This document shows positions 25,663-36,600 of a DNA stretch of 64,000 nt, piece after piece (position 1 is the stretch's first letter; each line of letters opens with the position of its first letter). The position numbers and the translations under genes were made by a program. The stretch covers positions 62,001-126,000 of the forward strand of contig NIOB01000002.1 of the NCBI GenBank assembly GCA_002189105.1, read 5' to 3'. A model generated the notes under the pieces. That model was not told the origin of the DNA. It worked only from the letters and a program-made list of their open reading frames with translations, and made no database searches. The DNA is from Saccharibacillus soli. Its GTDB lineage: Bacteria > Bacillota > Bacilli > Paenibacillales > Paenibacillaceae.

Positions 25663-26409
25663 TCAGATCTGCGCCAGACCCCCATCCACGAACAATTCGC
25701 TGCCGTTCACGTAGCTGCTCTCATCCGAGGCCAGGAACAGCACCGCATCCGCGATTTCTTCCGTCTGACCCAAGCGGCCCAGCGGCACGGTCGTCTTGGC
25801 CGATTCCAGCACCTCATTGAGCGCTTCACCAAACAGCTCATCGTAAGCCGGTGTATAGACCGTGCCGGGACTGACGACATTGATTCGGATGCCTGTGCCT
25901 TTTAGATCCACGATCCAGTTCCGCGCCATCTGGCGAACCGCCGCTTTGCTGGCTCCATACACGCTGAACGCCGGATCACCCATCGCTCCTGCCGTAGAGC
26001 CGGTCAAGACGATCGTACCCTTCTGGTCGGGGAACAGCGGCAGCGCTTTTTGAACAGTGAACAGCGTGCCTTTGACGTTGACGTCGAATGTCTTCTGGTA
26101 CTGTTCTTCCGTAATTTGTCCCAGGGGAAGCAGGCTGCCGAGTCCGGCATTGGCGAACAAGACGTCCAGATGCCCTTTGTCCCGTTTCACTGTATCGAAC
26201 AGCCGATCCAGATCTTCCAATTTGGAAACGTCACCTTGAACGCCAGTTGCTCGTTCCCCGATGAGTTGAACGGCCTTGTCCAGCTCACTTTGTCTGCGTC
26301 CGGTAATGAAGACGTGAGCGCCTTCCGACACGAACCGCTGCGCCGTCGTCAGTCCGATCCCGCTGGTACCTCCCGTAACGACGACAACTTTCCCTTCAAA
26401 CTTTCCCAT
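25663..26409 (-). CDS. Classical SDR-family oxidoreductase
   Basis: A 248-residue protein with TGGTSGIG at about residues 12-19, an ANAG segment (in place of NNAG), the active-site YGASK and the late [13 protein letters not shown] typical of FabG-like SDRs. ATG 26409 follows GGGAGGC; upstream in-frame codons lack a ribosome binding site. Substrate unknown. It stands between the Crp-family gene and the rsgA leader, all on the minus strand but with long gaps. Confidence 0.87.
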   Translation of the reverse strand: MGKFEGKVVVVTGGTSGIGLTTAQRFVSEGAHVFITGRRQSELDKAVQLIGERATGVQGDVSKLEDLDRLFDTVKRDKGHLDVLFANAGLGSLLPLGQITEEQYQKTFDVNVKGTLFTVQKALPLFPDQKGTIVLTGSTAGAMGDPAFSVYGASKAAVRQMARNWIVDLKGTGIRINVVSPGTVYTPAYDELFGEALNEVLESAKTTVPLGRLGQTEEIADAVLFLASDESSYVNGSELFVDGGLAQI

Positions 26410-26541
26410 ATCGATAAGCCTCCCGTGAAATAAATGGTTGAGTAATTCGTTCGACATTTATCATAGGGCTGCATAAGCTATTCGACCGTAATGTAGATTA
26501 CGAAACGGCGCACGGGATCGACAGAAGATCGAGGGGCATCG

Positions 26542-27249
26542 TCAAGGAAGTTCTTTCCTCATGCTGGCGACATTGACGATAATCGTTTTGCGTCCGGTGG
26601 TCAGCACACCTTCGTTGGACAGTTCTTTTAACGCAAGCGATACCGCTTCCCGGGTAGCCCCGATAATATCGGCCAGCTCCTGGTGAGTCAGAGGAATGAC
26701 AATTTCAGGACTCTCTTGTTCACCTGTATCGAATTTGTCGATTAACCGATTCAGGAAATACAGCACTTTGCTGCGCAGATCGCCAAAAACCAGATGCTCG
26801 ACCCATTCATCCTGAACACGCATGTTTCTGCTGATTTCCTCCAAAAAGATCATCGAGAGTTCGGGATACTTGCGCAAAAAAGGCTCGAATTTCTCTGCGG
26901 GAATAAACGCAACGATCGACTCTTCCATCGCCTCCACATAGCTTCCGATCGCGCCTAGAGCGAAGGTATGAACCTGGCCAAATACACTGCCTTCTTTCTG
27001 GATACAGACCGTATGCTGTTTGCCGTCTGCATTGATTTTATAGAAGCGCAGTTTACCGGCGAACAGCAGGAAAAGGCCTTTTTTCTCGTCATCGGGCGTC
27101 TGGAGCCTGGCGTTTTTGGCAAGCGGATACGTATGGGTAGGAGTAATGGATTGCTTGATTGCGTCCAGAATTTCTGGGGAGAGAGATTCAAACAGCTTGA
27201 TCCCAGGCAAAAGTGTTGGGATCTTTTCCATCGTCTCGTGATTGGCCAT
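26542..27249 (-). CDS. Crp/Fnr-family transcriptional regulator
   Basis: A 235-residue protein. ATG 27249 has a near-perfect AGGAGGA ribosome binding site, so longer in-frame extensions are rejected. An N-terminal cyclic-nucleotide-binding-like barrel (about residues 15-135) lacks cysteine clusters, so an FNR-type iron-sulphur sensor is unlikely. The C-terminal HTH reads LTHQELADIIGATREAVSLAL. The ligand is unknown. The 158 bp upstream, up to the araR stop, has no clear operator. Confidence 0.85.
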   Translation of the reverse strand: MANHETMEKIPTLLPGIKLFESLSPEILDAIKQSITPTHTYPLAKNARLQTPDDEKKGLFLLFAGKLRFYKINADGKQHTVCIQKEGSVFGQVHTFALGAIGSYVEAMEESIVAFIPAEKFEPFLRKYPELSMIFLEEISRNMRVQDEWVEHLVFGDLRSKVLYFLNRLIDKFDTGEQESPEIVIPLTHQELADIIGATREAVSLALKELSNEGVLTTGRKTIIVNVASMRKELP

Positions 27250-27407
27250 GTTGTCCTCCTCGTTAGATTGCGTAATTGTCCTTCTGTACTCCCGATTATA
27301 GAGCATAGAGGAACTTGTTCTCGAATGGCGAAAAAGCAAAAAAACCACTTCACGTTTAAGAAGGGTTCGTTTGCCCGAAAAATCTTCTGGATTCTTTGCC
27401 ATAGTGA

Positions 27408-28499
27408 CTACTCCACTTCAGTCACTTTCACCGTCTCGCCTTCCACCAACACCGGCTGATAATACGTCTTGTCCGGCAGATCCTTTTTCCCCTGAAGCCG
27501 CTTGATGACCCAATCCGCTGCATCGCGTCCCATCTGTTCCTGCGGATGCGTAAGCGTAGTGAGCTGAATGTTGGCGTTCTTCGCAATATATGAATTGTCC
27601 TGGCATACGATCGACAGATCATCCGGGATGGCGATGCCCAGCTTGCGGCACACATTGACGACTTCAAGCCCCACTTCGTCGTTGTAGCAGACAATCGCCG
27701 TCAATTCATCGCGGTTCTCCTTCAGATAGACTTCCAGATTGGCGGATAGATCCGGCTTGCTGTCCGTATCGAAGGAGAGGACATGTTCATGTTGGAATCG
27801 CAGCTTGTCCTCGCCCAGTGCCTTGATGAATCCTTTCATACGGAACTTCCCTTGCAGGTCATCCATTTTGGCGATGATGCCAATCTGGGTGTGTCCCTTG
27901 CCGATCAGCTCCCGGGTAGCGAGATAGCTCGATTGCACATCGTCCAGACAGAAGAAGGGCACTTCCAGTTCTTCATAATAGGCATTAATCATCGTAAAAG
28001 GCACTTCCTGCTCCTTAAACGACAGATAATACGCGATGTTCGGATTGTAGACGTTGCTTCGTGTCGGTTCCACGATCAGGCCATCCACGCCGTAAGACAG
28101 CATCATCTCCAGCGCTTTGCGCTCCTGGGCGATGTCATTATTGGTGCTGGCGAGCAGCAGCGAATAATTGTCTTCGTTCAGGCGGCTTTCGATCCCCCGA
28201 ATGATGGAAGGGAAGATGTAGTCGGAGATGTAGGTCGTGATGACGCCGATCGTCTTGTTGCTGGATTTGGAGCCGGATTTGGAGCGATATTGACTGCTCA
28301 CATACGTGCCCGATCCCCGCTCACTGCGCAGAAATCCTTCATTGGACAGCTCCAGCAGCGCCTTGCGAACCGTCTGCCGGCTGACCTCATAGCTCTCCTG
28401 GAGTGCCAATTCCGAAGGAATCTTCTCGCCAGGCTTATACGTGCCCGAGAGAATATGACTTTTTATATCTTCAATAATGACCTGATATTTAGGCTTCAC
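27408..28499 (-). CDS. araR: AraR, GntR/LacI-type arabinose repressor
   Basis: A 363-residue chimeric repressor. A GntR-type winged helix (residues 1-70, SYEVSRQTVRKALLELSNEG) is joined to a LacI/GalR-type periplasmic-binding-like sensor domain (from about residue 80, KTIGVITTYISDYIFPSI). This fusion is the hallmark of AraR. GTG 28499 was chosen because it aligns with B. subtilis AraR (VKPKYQVIIEDI against MLPKYAQVKEEI). L-arabinose should release it from DNA. An AraR-like box lies in its own 5' region, and it is divergent from araBDA. Confidence 0.92.
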   Translation of the reverse strand: MKPKYQVIIEDIKSHILSGTYKPGEKIPSELALQESYEVSRQTVRKALLELSNEGFLRSERGSGTYVSSQYRSKSGSKSSNKTIGVITTYISDYIFPSIIRGIESRLNEDNYSLLLASTNNDIAQERKALEMMLSYGVDGLIVEPTRSNVYNPNIAYYLSFKEQEVPFTMINAYYEELEVPFFCLDDVQSSYLATRELIGKGHTQIGIIAKMDDLQGKFRMKGFIKALGEDKLRFQHEHVLSFDTDSKPDLSANLEVYLKENRDELTAIVCYNDEVGLEVVNVCRKLGIAIPDDLSIVCQDNSYIAKNANIQLTTLTHPQEQMGRDAADWVIKRLQGKKDLPDKTYYQPVLVEGETVKVTEVE

Positions 28500-28530
28500 G
28501 GAGTTCACTTCTTTCTTCGTAGCTGGGCGA

Positions 28531-28547
28531 AGTTGTACGTACACATC
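28531..28547. promoter_or_regulatory. AraR-like box near araR
   Basis: AGTTGTACGTACACATC resembles the AraR operator of Bacillus (core TTGTACGTACAA). It lies between a minus-strand promoter (-10 TATACT at 28602-28607, -35 TTTGTC about 16 bp away) and the araR start. Its centre is 96 bp from the box in the araB promoter, about nine helical turns, allowing looping. Confidence 0.7.
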
Positions 28548-28621
28548 TTAGCATGGAAAAGACGGAAAGCAAACGGAATCAAGCCTTTTTGCAATAATGA
28601 CAGTATAACTAATCTGTATTG

Positions 28622-28679
28622 TTGACAAATGTACGTACAAAAAATATACTGTACCTGTCAGTTGTTGAAAACGTATTCT
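28622..28679 (+). promoter_or_regulatory. araB promoter with AraR box and cre site
   Basis: TTGACA (28622-28627), 17 bp, TATACT (28645-28650) is a near-consensus promoter. AATGTACGTACAAA within its spacer is an AraR-type palindrome, so repressor and polymerase should compete. TTGAAAACGTATTCT (28665-28679) fits the CcpA cre consensus WTGNAANCGNWNNCW at every position and lies just past the expected start point, giving carbon catabolite repression. Binding itself is inferred. Confidence 0.82.
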
Positions 28680-28772
28680 TCCGAGTATCCTCGTCAAGTT
28701 GTCTCGTCAATCGGTCGATGGAAGCGGAAGCCGTTCGTATAGCCAGCACGCAGGAAGGGGATAGATGGGATC

Positions 28773-30374
28773 ATGAGTCATGAAGACTTCAAAGCAGCGA
28801 TTACCGGGGGTCAGACAGCGCTTGGGATCGAGTTTGGATCAACGCGGATCAAGGCGGTTCTGATCGACCGTCGTTTTGAGACGATCGCTTCGGGCAGCTA
28901 CGAATGGGAGAACCAGTTAAAAGACGGATATTGGACGTATGATCGTGAGGAGATCATCAAGGGGCTTCAAGCCGCGTATCGGGAGATGAAGCAGGAGGTC
29001 AGCAGCAAGTACGGGGTGACGCTCCAGACCATCGGCTCCATTGGCTTCTCGGCGATGATGCACGGTTATATGGCTTTTGATAAACAGGGCGAACTGCTTG
29101 TCCCGTTCCGCACCTGGCGCAATGCGACGACCGGCGCCGCTGCCAAGGCCTTGACCGAGCTGTTCCAGTTTAATATTCCGGAGCGCTGGACGATTGCCCA
29201 TCTGTATCAGGCGATCCTCAGCGGTGAAGCCCACGTGCCGAATCTCGATCACGTGACCACATTGGCCGGGTACATTCACTGGCTGCTGACCGGGGAGAAA
29301 GCGATTGGGATTGGCGACGCCTCGGGCGTCTTCCCGATTGAAGAATCCAGCCATGATTACCACCCGGCGATGGTGCAGCAGTTCGACGAACTGGTGACAG
29401 CCAAGGGCTATTCATGGAATCTGCGCGGCCTGCTGCCCAAAGTCCATGTCGCTGGCGAACAAGCCGGTACGCTGACCGCCGAAGGGGCGAAGTGGCTTGA
29501 CCCGGATGGCGATCTGAACGCCGGTATTCCGCTCTGCCCACCGGAAGGTGATGCCGGAACCGGCATGGTGGCGACGAACAGCGTCAAGAAACGCACAGGC
29601 AACGTTTCCGTTGGAACCTCGGTGTTTGCCATGATCGTACTGGAGCATGAACTGTCCAGGCTGTATCCGGAGATCGACATGGTGACGACGCCAGACGGCA
29701 GCCCGGTCGCCATGGTGCATGCCAACAACTGCTCCAGCGACCTCAACGCCTGGATGGGCTTGTTCCGCGAATTCGCCCAGGCGATGGGCTACGAAGCCGA
29801 TTCCGGCAAGTTGTTCGGCGTCCTGCTGAACAAGGCGCTGGAAGCCGACCCGGATGCAGGCGGCCTGATGAGCTATGGCTATCTGTCGGGTGAGAACATC
29901 ACGGGTCTGGAACAGGGGCGTCCGCTGTTTGTCCGCTCCCCGGAGAGCCGCTTTAATCTGGCGAACTTCATGCGTACGCATCTGTTCAGCGCATTTGGCG
30001 CATTGAAACTTGGCATGGACATTCTGACCGAAAACGAAAAAGTGGCGATCGACAGCCTGCTGGGTCACGGCGGATTGTTCAAGACACCGGTTGTCGGACA
30101 AAAAGCGTTGGCTGCGGCGCTGAACGTGCCGATCTCCGTGATGTCCACAGCAGGTGAAGGTGGAGCTTGGGGGATGGCGCTGCTGGCCTCCTACATGGGC
30201 AGCAAGTCGGAAGGCGAGAGCCTGGATCAATTCCTCGGCGAACAAGTCTTCAGAGACGTCGAAGGTACGGAAATTGCGCCGGATGCTGCGGATGTCGAAG
30301 GTTTCCGCGTGTTTATCGAACGCTACAAGGCAGGACTTGCCATCGAGCAGGCCGCTGTCGATCATCTGAACTAG
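28773..30374 (+). CDS. araB: Ribulokinase, FGGY family (Bacteroides-like type)
   Basis: A 533-residue FGGY sugar kinase with the phosphate-binding start [16 protein letters not shown] and a late [14 protein letters not shown] nucleotide-binding segment. Position in araR-araBDA indicates phosphorylation of L-ribulose. The sequence is not like the roughly 560-residue AraB of B. subtilis or E. coli. Its opening ([18 protein letters not shown]) resembles the ribulokinases I recall from Bacteroidetes. The AraR box and cre site upstream fit this role. araD follows after 17 bp. Confidence 0.85.
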   Translation: MSHEDFKAAITGGQTALGIEFGSTRIKAVLIDRRFETIASGSYEWENQLKDGYWTYDREEIIKGLQAAYREMKQEVSSKYGVTLQTIGSIGFSAMMHGYMAFDKQGELLVPFRTWRNATTGAAAKALTELFQFNIPERWTIAHLYQAILSGEAHVPNLDHVTTLAGYIHWLLTGEKAIGIGDASGVFPIEESSHDYHPAMVQQFDELVTAKGYSWNLRGLLPKVHVAGEQAGTLTAEGAKWLDPDGDLNAGIPLCPPEGDAGTGMVATNSVKKRTGNVSVGTSVFAMIVLEHELSRLYPEIDMVTTPDGSPVAMVHANNCSSDLNAWMGLFREFAQAMGYEADSGKLFGVLLNKALEADPDAGGLMSYGYLSGENITGLEQGRPLFVRSPESRFNLANFMRTHLFSAFGALKLGMDILTENEKVAIDSLLGHGGLFKTPVVGQKALAAALNVPISVMSTAGEGGAWGMALLASYMGSKSEGESLDQFLGEQVFRDVEGTEIAPDAADVEGFRVFIERYKAGLAIEQAAVDHLN

Positions 30375-30391
30375 AACAGGAGTGACCCACA

Positions 30392-31087
30392 TTGTTAGAA
30401 CAGCTGAAGCAAGAAGTGTACGAAGCGAACTTGGAGCTGCCTAAGCACGGACTGGTCAAGTTTACCTGGGGCAACGCCAGTGCGGTGGATCGGGAGAGCG
30501 GTTTGTTCGTTATCAAGCCAAGCGGCGTGGACTACGAGAAGATGAAGCCGAGTGACATGGTCGTTGTGGACTTTGACGGCAACGTGGTAGAAGGCGAGAT
30601 GCGTCCTTCTTCCGACACACCAACGCACGCCGTACTGTACAAGCATTATCCGCAGATCGGCGGCATTGTGCATACCCACTCGACCTGGGCGACAATCTGG
30701 GCACAGGCCGGTCTGGACGTACCGGTGATGGGCACCACGCACGCCGATACGTTCTATGGAGCCGTTCCCTGTGCGAGATTCCTGAACCAGGATGAGATCG
30801 ACCGGGGTTATGAGGCAGAGACAGGCAAGGTGATTATCGAGACGTTCGAGAAGCTGGGCATCGATATTATGGCTATTCCAGCCGTACTGCTGCAAGGTCA
30901 TGCACCGTTCACTTGGGGCAAGGATGTGAAGTCAGCGGTGGTGAACAGCGTCGTGCTGGAGGAAGTGTGCAAAATGAACCTGTATGCGCGTCAGTTGAAC
31001 CATTTTGCCAAAGAGCTTCCGCAGGGGATTCTCGACAAACATTATCTGCGCAAACACGGCAAGGACGCTTACTACGGGCAGAAATAA
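30392..31087 (+). CDS. araD: L-ribulose-5-phosphate 4-epimerase
   Basis: A 231-residue class II aldolase/epimerase-fold protein, the normal AraD length. TTG 30392 follows [24 protein letters not shown], the zinc-ligand pair in [15 protein letters not shown] and a third His in [11 protein letters not shown] are all present. It converts L-ribulose 5-phosphate to D-xylulose 5-phosphate, feeding the pentose phosphate pathway. It is the second gene of araBDA. Confidence 0.95.
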   Translation: MLEQLKQEVYEANLELPKHGLVKFTWGNASAVDRESGLFVIKPSGVDYEKMKPSDMVVVDFDGNVVEGEMRPSSDTPTHAVLYKHYPQIGGIVHTHSTWATIWAQAGLDVPVMGTTHADTFYGAVPCARFLNQDEIDRGYEAETGKVIIETFEKLGIDIMAIPAVLLQGHAPFTWGKDVKSAVVNSVVLEEVCKMNLYARQLNHFAKELPQGILDKHYLRKHGKDAYYGQK

Positions 31088-31128
31088 CGAATTTACCGAA
31101 TAACGATCAAGAAAAGAGGATGATTTCC

Positions 31129-32547
31129 ATGACAGCAGAAAAACAATTTTGGTTTGTGGTAGGTTCCCAGCATCTGTACGGTGAAGAAGCATTGGGCGAA
31201 GTGAAAGCACATGCGCAGCAGATGGTAGACAGCTTGAACAACAGCGGCGTGCTTCCTTATCCGCTGGTACTGCAGGATCTGGCTGTCACAGCCGACAAGA
31301 TCACCAGCATCATGAAGGAAGTCAACTACCGTGACGAAGTCGCCGGAATCATCACCTGGATGCACACGTTCTCGCCAGCCAAGATGTGGATTCGCGGTAC
31401 GAAACTGCTCCAGAAGCCGCTGCTCCACCTGGCAACGCAGTACAATGAGAGCATCCCTTGGGCGACGATCGACATGGACTTCATGAACCTCAATCAGGCG
31501 GCTCACGGCGACCGGGAATATGGCTTCATCAATGCCCGTCTGAAAAAGCAAAACAAAATCGTCGTCGGCTATTGGGAGCGTCCGGAAGTTCAGCAGCAGA
31601 TCGCAGACTGGATGGACGTGGCCGTGGCTTACAATGAAAGCTTCAATATCAAGGTTGCTCGCTTCGGCGACAATATGCGCAACGTCGGCGTAACCGAAGG
31701 CGACAAGGTTGAAGCCCAGATCCAATTCGGCTGGACGGTAGACTACTATGGCATCGGCGATCTGGTCGAATACGTAAACGCTGTAACCGAGCAGGAGATC
31801 GACGCACTGATGGCGGAATACGCCGACCAATACGACTTCGATTATGGTTCGTACAGCAAAGAAGCCTGGGAAGCGAGTGTGCGGATTCAAGCCGGTTATG
31901 AAATTGCACTCAAGCGTTTCCTGGATGAAAAAGGCTACAATGCCTTCACCTCCAACTTTGAAGATCTGCATGGCATGAAGCAGCTGCCGGGTCTGGCTGT
32001 ACAGCGACTGATGGCACAAGGTTATGGATTCGCTGGCGAAGGCGACTGGAAGACAGCCGCTCTCGACCGTCTGCTCAAAGTCATGAGCCGTCATCAGAAC
32101 ACCGGCTTCATGGAAGACTACACGTATGAGATGGCTGCCGGACGTGAAGCGATTCTGCAATCGCACATGCTGGAAGTCGATCCTTCCCTGGCCAGCAATA
32201 AGCCCAAGATCCTCGTTTCCCCGCTCGGAATCGGCGGCAAGGAAGATCCGGCTCGTCTGGTGTTCGATGGCAAAGCAGGCGATGGCGTCGTCGTCTCGAT
32301 GGCCGACATGGGCACGCATTACAAGCTGCTGATTAATGAAGTGACCGCATTTGAACCGACGGAAGCCGCACCGAATCTTCCGGTGGCTCGCGTCCTGTGG
32401 ACGGTGAAGCCCAACTTCCAGGACGGCGTTAAGGCCTGGATCGAAAATGGCGGTGGTCACCACACGGTCGTCTCGCTCAACCTGACGACTGACCAGATCG
32501 TGACCTATGCGAAGCTCGTGAACCTGGAGTACGTGGTCATCAAGTAA
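31129..32547 (+). CDS. araA: L-arabinose isomerase
   Basis: A 472-residue enzyme that interconverts L-arabinose and L-ribulose. ATG 31129 is placed 9 bases after AGAGG; ATG 31120 is an in-frame alternative. The start [16 protein letters not shown] is diagnostic. Metal- and substrate-binding residues fall in SNFEDLHGM and [13 protein letters not shown], with a late GGGHHTVVS. It is somewhat shorter than the roughly 500-residue E. coli and B. subtilis enzymes. It is the last gene of araBDA and is followed by a terminator. No arabinose transporter lies in the window. Confidence 0.95.
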   Translation: MTAEKQFWFVVGSQHLYGEEALGEVKAHAQQMVDSLNNSGVLPYPLVLQDLAVTADKITSIMKEVNYRDEVAGIITWMHTFSPAKMWIRGTKLLQKPLLHLATQYNESIPWATIDMDFMNLNQAAHGDREYGFINARLKKQNKIVVGYWERPEVQQQIADWMDVAVAYNESFNIKVARFGDNMRNVGVTEGDKVEAQIQFGWTVDYYGIGDLVEYVNAVTEQEIDALMAEYADQYDFDYGSYSKEAWEASVRIQAGYEIALKRFLDEKGYNAFTSNFEDLHGMKQLPGLAVQRLMAQGYGFAGEGDWKTAALDRLLKVMSRHQNTGFMEDYTYEMAAGREAILQSHMLEVDPSLASNKPKILVSPLGIGGKEDPARLVFDGKAGDGVVVSMADMGTHYKLLINEVTAFEPTEAAPNLPVARVLWTVKPNFQDGVKAWIENGGGHHTVVSLNLTTDQIVTYAKLVNLEYVVIK

Positions 32548-32582
32548 GGGATCACAAGCTCGATCGTAATCGTTTATTCCCA

Positions 32583-32631
32583 GAATCGCCCTCAGCAGTC
32601 GGCAGCAGCCGATGTTGGGGGCGGTTCTTTT
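32583..32631 (+). terminator. Probable terminator of araBDA
   Basis: GAATCGCC...GGCGGTTC with inner CGG/CCG pairing forms a long imperfect stem followed by TTTTG, 36 bp past araA. The remaining 150 bp before cysC holds no recognised element. Confidence 0.6.
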
Positions 32632-32785
32632 GTGCAGGTTTTCATACCGATGCGCTGAAGATCGGCTTGCCAGAAGCAGGCGACATACAGGACAATGCAG
32701 AGGAATGTAGAAGTTCAACAGGAGCACGGTCAGGCGGCTCGCAGCTGTCTCGGTGCAGCAGGTTATATAGGGAAGGTGAGCAAGA

Positions 32786-33343
32786 ATGATTAAACGAAGC
32801 GAATGGGAGAAACGGCATCAACATCGAGCCAAGGTGCTCTGGTTTACGGGGTTATCGGGCGCTGGCAAATCGACGCTGGCTGCGGCTGCGGAAAAAATTC
32901 TGTTTGATCGAGGAGTACGCTGCGTCGTGTTGGACGGCGATCAGCTGCGGTCGGGAATCAACCGCGGCCTGGGGTTCAGCGATGAGGATCGTCAGGAGAA
33001 TCTGCGCCGTGCTTCCGAGATTGCGGCGCTATTCCTGAACGTAGGGTTCGTGGTGCTGGTGGCAATGATCTCGCCTTCTGCGGAGGCCCGAAGCCAGATC
33101 CGGCAGCGCTTCGCTGCTGACGAATATGCGGAAGTATACATTCAATGTCCGGTTGAGGTCTGCGAGCAGCGAGATCCCAAAGGGTTGTATCAGAAGGCGA
33201 GGGCCGGATTGATCGCCCAGTTTACCGGTATTGATTCCGCCTATGAACCACCTGTGAGCGCCGAATTGACAATTGATACTCAGAGTCAGTCGGAAGAAGA
33301 AAGCATCGACAAGCTGGTGGATTATATCCTGCGGCATGTTTGA
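32786..33343 (+). CDS. cysC: Adenylylsulfate kinase
   Basis: A 185-residue APS kinase. Walker A is GLSGAGKST, followed by VLDGDQLR, GFSDEDRQENLRR and ISPSAEAR, all conserved in CysC, and the lid segment DPKGLYQKARAG. It phosphorylates adenosine 5'-phosphosulfate to PAPS. It is slightly shorter than most CysC proteins (about 200). AGGGAAGGTGAG precedes ATG 32786. No sulfurylase or other sulfate-assimilation gene is near; it sits alone between araA and the SLH gene. Confidence 0.9.
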   Translation: MIKRSEWEKRHQHRAKVLWFTGLSGAGKSTLAAAAEKILFDRGVRCVVLDGDQLRSGINRGLGFSDEDRQENLRRASEIAALFLNVGFVVLVAMISPSAEARSQIRQRFAADEYAEVYIQCPVEVCEQRDPKGLYQKARAGLIAQFTGIDSAYEPPVSAELTIDTQSQSEEESIDKLVDYILRHV

Positions 33344-33428
33344 TCCAGCGTACGCCAAGCGATGAATAAGCGACTGGAAAAAGAATGATGAAGCACCCGA
33401 CCAGACGAAAAAATGATAGGAAACCTAC

Positions 33429-33455
33429 GGCACCCCACCAGGGTGCTGTTTTTTT
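33429..33455 (+). terminator. Intrinsic terminator after cysC
   Basis: GGCACCC, loop CACCA, GGGTGCT, then a T7 run. The following 180 bp to the SLH gene contains no further structure that I can support. Confidence 0.85.
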
Positions 33456-33639
33456 GACATTTTCTTAGGAAGTCGCTAGGAATCGGTTTCACGCATTTTG
33501 TACGAATTTTCCTATCTGTTTTATCCATCGGAATTGCGATAATAATCCCGTATAGAGATCCGGTCATCATCCCATCTAAACCCTGTTGCTGACTTCAGGG
33601 ATTCAACTGGGTCAGTCATCAAGAAGAGGAGCCTGCCCT

Positions 33640-36600
33640 ATGAGGAGAAAAGCATTAAGCATCCTGCTGTGCATCAGCATGGTTTTCCCAGGTTTTTTCG
33701 CTGCATCATTCCCTGCTTCGGCCGCGTCCTGGTCGATCGGCAGTAACGATTCAAGCTGGAAAGCCGTCTATCCCGCAAACAATCAGAACGATTATTTGCA
33801 GGATCAGCAGACCGGCAGTGGTTCAGTGTCGCAGGACATCGTAGGAGACGCCACCTATCCGTCTACCTATATGCACCTTACCGATACGGAAGCCGCCTTC
33901 CGGATTCGGGTCAGTAATGCAAATGGCATGAATCCGTACGAGTTCAAAAACTTTGCGTTTGTAGGATTGGATGCAGATCTAAACGGAAGCGTCGATCTCT
34001 TTCTGGGTGCCTACAATCCAACAGGCAATAATGGACGGCTGGGGTTGTATGCGTCCAGCAGCGGTTATGCCAACACGGGACCCAGCACAACCGGGATCTC
34101 CGGTAAACCGCTTCTGGCTTTCAAGCCGGTAAGCGACAGCAACTATTCGATTACGCCGACTGGCGATGGCAGTTCGTTTAACGGAGATGCCGACTATTTT
34201 GTATCGTTCAAGTTTGCGCTGTCGGATATTACGGCTGCATTGGCGCAGAACGGAATCCATAACTTCAATGCGTCTACCCCATTCCGCTTTATGACAGGAA
34301 CGGCGGCGCAGGATAATGCTTTCAACCAGGATCTGAATGGCATGGACAAATCCGGCTGGTCTTCGACCAAGACCTGGAACGAACTGGGTACTTTCTCCAA
34401 CGTCACTTCAGCCAATGGAAATGTGGCGTATTATACTGTCAGATTCGACAGCAACACGGGAGACACTACGGCATCGCCTGATTTCAAAGTTGTTGAAGCC
34501 AGCGGCAAGACCATCGGTACGCTCCCAACTGCACCAACCAAACGCGGCATGTATTTCATGGGCTGGAACACCAAGGCCGATGGTACAGGAACGGCGGTAA
34601 ACGCCAGCACGGTCGTCAGCAGTGACATGACCGTATATGCAACCTGGAGCGATAAACAAACCTATACCGTCACCTTTAATCCAAATGGCGGGAATTTCAG
34701 TGGATCTTCCACGGCACTTGTTGTACCGAGCAAGAATGGGATCATTGGAGATCTGATGCCGACGTCTCCTACACAGTCCAACAAATACTTTATGGGCTGG
34801 AATACCACATCCAATGGGAACGGCAGCTGGTTTAACGCATTTACAGCGGTCACTCAGAACACAACGGTGTACGCACAGTGGGCATCCCAGGCCAATAAAT
34901 CCGCTTTGTTCTATAACAATTTCACATCGGATGGCGGCGCTCTGATTGCCACGGTCTACTCCAACGGCAACAGCAATAACTTTAATGGCACGCTCCCTTC
35001 CGTTGTGAGAACCGGGTATACCCTTCAGGGCTGGTACCTGAATGATAAGACGGGTACTGGAACAGCGGTTACAAGCATCACTCAGGAAGGCAATTATTAC
35101 GCCAAATGGGTACCTGCGAATTATACGGTAACCTTCAATGCCAACGCGGGCAGTGATTCCGTAAGCGGTATGCCTGCTTCCCGAAATGTGACGGATGGAC
35201 AATTCGGCACGATGCCTAGCGCACCGACTCGCACGGGCTACCAGTTCATCGAGTGGAATCGAGCTGCGGATGGTACGAGCGAGGCGATCTATCCAAGCAC
35301 GCTGATTACGGCGAATACCACGCTGTATGCGATCTGGAAAGCCTCCCAGAACATCACGTTTGATCCCAATGGGGGAACAGGCACAGCGCAGGTCATTCCT
35401 GCGGTAAGCGGAAAGCTGAACTTCCTGCCTCAACCCCCATCGCGTGACAACTACAGCTTCCAGGGTTGGGGAACTTCAGCTGGTGCAACAACAAGTGTGG
35501 AGCTCAAAGATGTCAGCAGCTATTCCACGCTGTATGCGATCTGGAGTCCCGTCTATACGGTGACCTTCGATACCAATGGAGGTCAATGGACGGATGGAGG
35601 TTCGACGACGGATATTCTGACGGCCTACGGTAGTGTGCTCTACCTTCCGGATGTGCCGGAACGGGCGAACTATACGTTTGGCGGATGGAATACCCAGGCA
35701 GATGGCAGCGGAAGCTCGTTCACCCTCTCTAGCCCAGTCACCCAGCAGACTCGGATCTATGCCGTATGGACGCCGGTTGCTGGAGCGGCTTATACGGTTG
35801 AATTTGATGCCAGGGGCGGCAGTACGGTTACTTCCGTCACCACCAATAAAATCGAGACTTTACCGACTTCGACCAAGCCAGGCTACACGCTGGAAGGCTG
35901 GTACAGCGATCCGGAGCTGAAGGAATCCAGCAAGATCAGCTTCCCTTATGCAGTGACATCCAATCTGACGCTCTACGCCAAGTGGACCGCACTGGAATTA
36001 ACAGCGGTATTCAATGCCAATGCTGGCAAGTATGCAAATGACCTTGGCGAAGTGGAAGAAAAGCAGATCTACGATTCCAAGTATGTCCTGCCTGGGGAAG
36101 TGCCGAGTCGTTCGGGCTTCACCTTCGCTTCGTGGAACACGGATGCCAACGGAACCGGAACGACGATTACATCCAATACAACCGTGACGACAGCAACCTA
36201 TCATACGATCTATGCCGTATGGACTGAGCTTGGCAATATCACCCTGAATTATGCGACTGAAAATGCGAACTATGGAACGGTCAGCCGTGGAAGCGAATCG
36301 CTGAATCCATCTACGGGTCAAGCCCTGGGCTCAACGGCACAAGCGAAGCCGGGTTATCAGTTCGTACAGTGGCAGGATGGCAGCGGCAAGATGGTGAGTC
36401 AGGAAGCGACCTGGACACCGCAGAAGATCGAGGGCAGCTATATCAGCGAGAGCTACACCGCAGTCTTCAAGGCATTGAATGGTCGGGTCACGCTTGATCC
36501 CAATCAAGGCACAGGCGGAAGCAGCAGCGTCAATGCGACCTATAACGAAGCCCTGCCTAGTGCAGAGCCGCCAAGCCGGCCGGGTTACACGTTCGCCGGT

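Noticed and set aside
25380-25685. A 101-codon minus-strand frame across the rsgA leader
   Set aside because: It overlaps the end of the SDR gene, the promoter and leader ORF 1 in another frame, and its translation is not protein-like; the short leader ORFs fit the signals better.
29412-30392. A 326-codon frame antisense to araB
   Set aside because: Shadow of araB in a G+C-biased region.
31093-32727. A 544-codon open frame antisense to araA
   Set aside because: araA is certain; the antisense frame is an effect of codon bias and has no ribosome binding site or domain.
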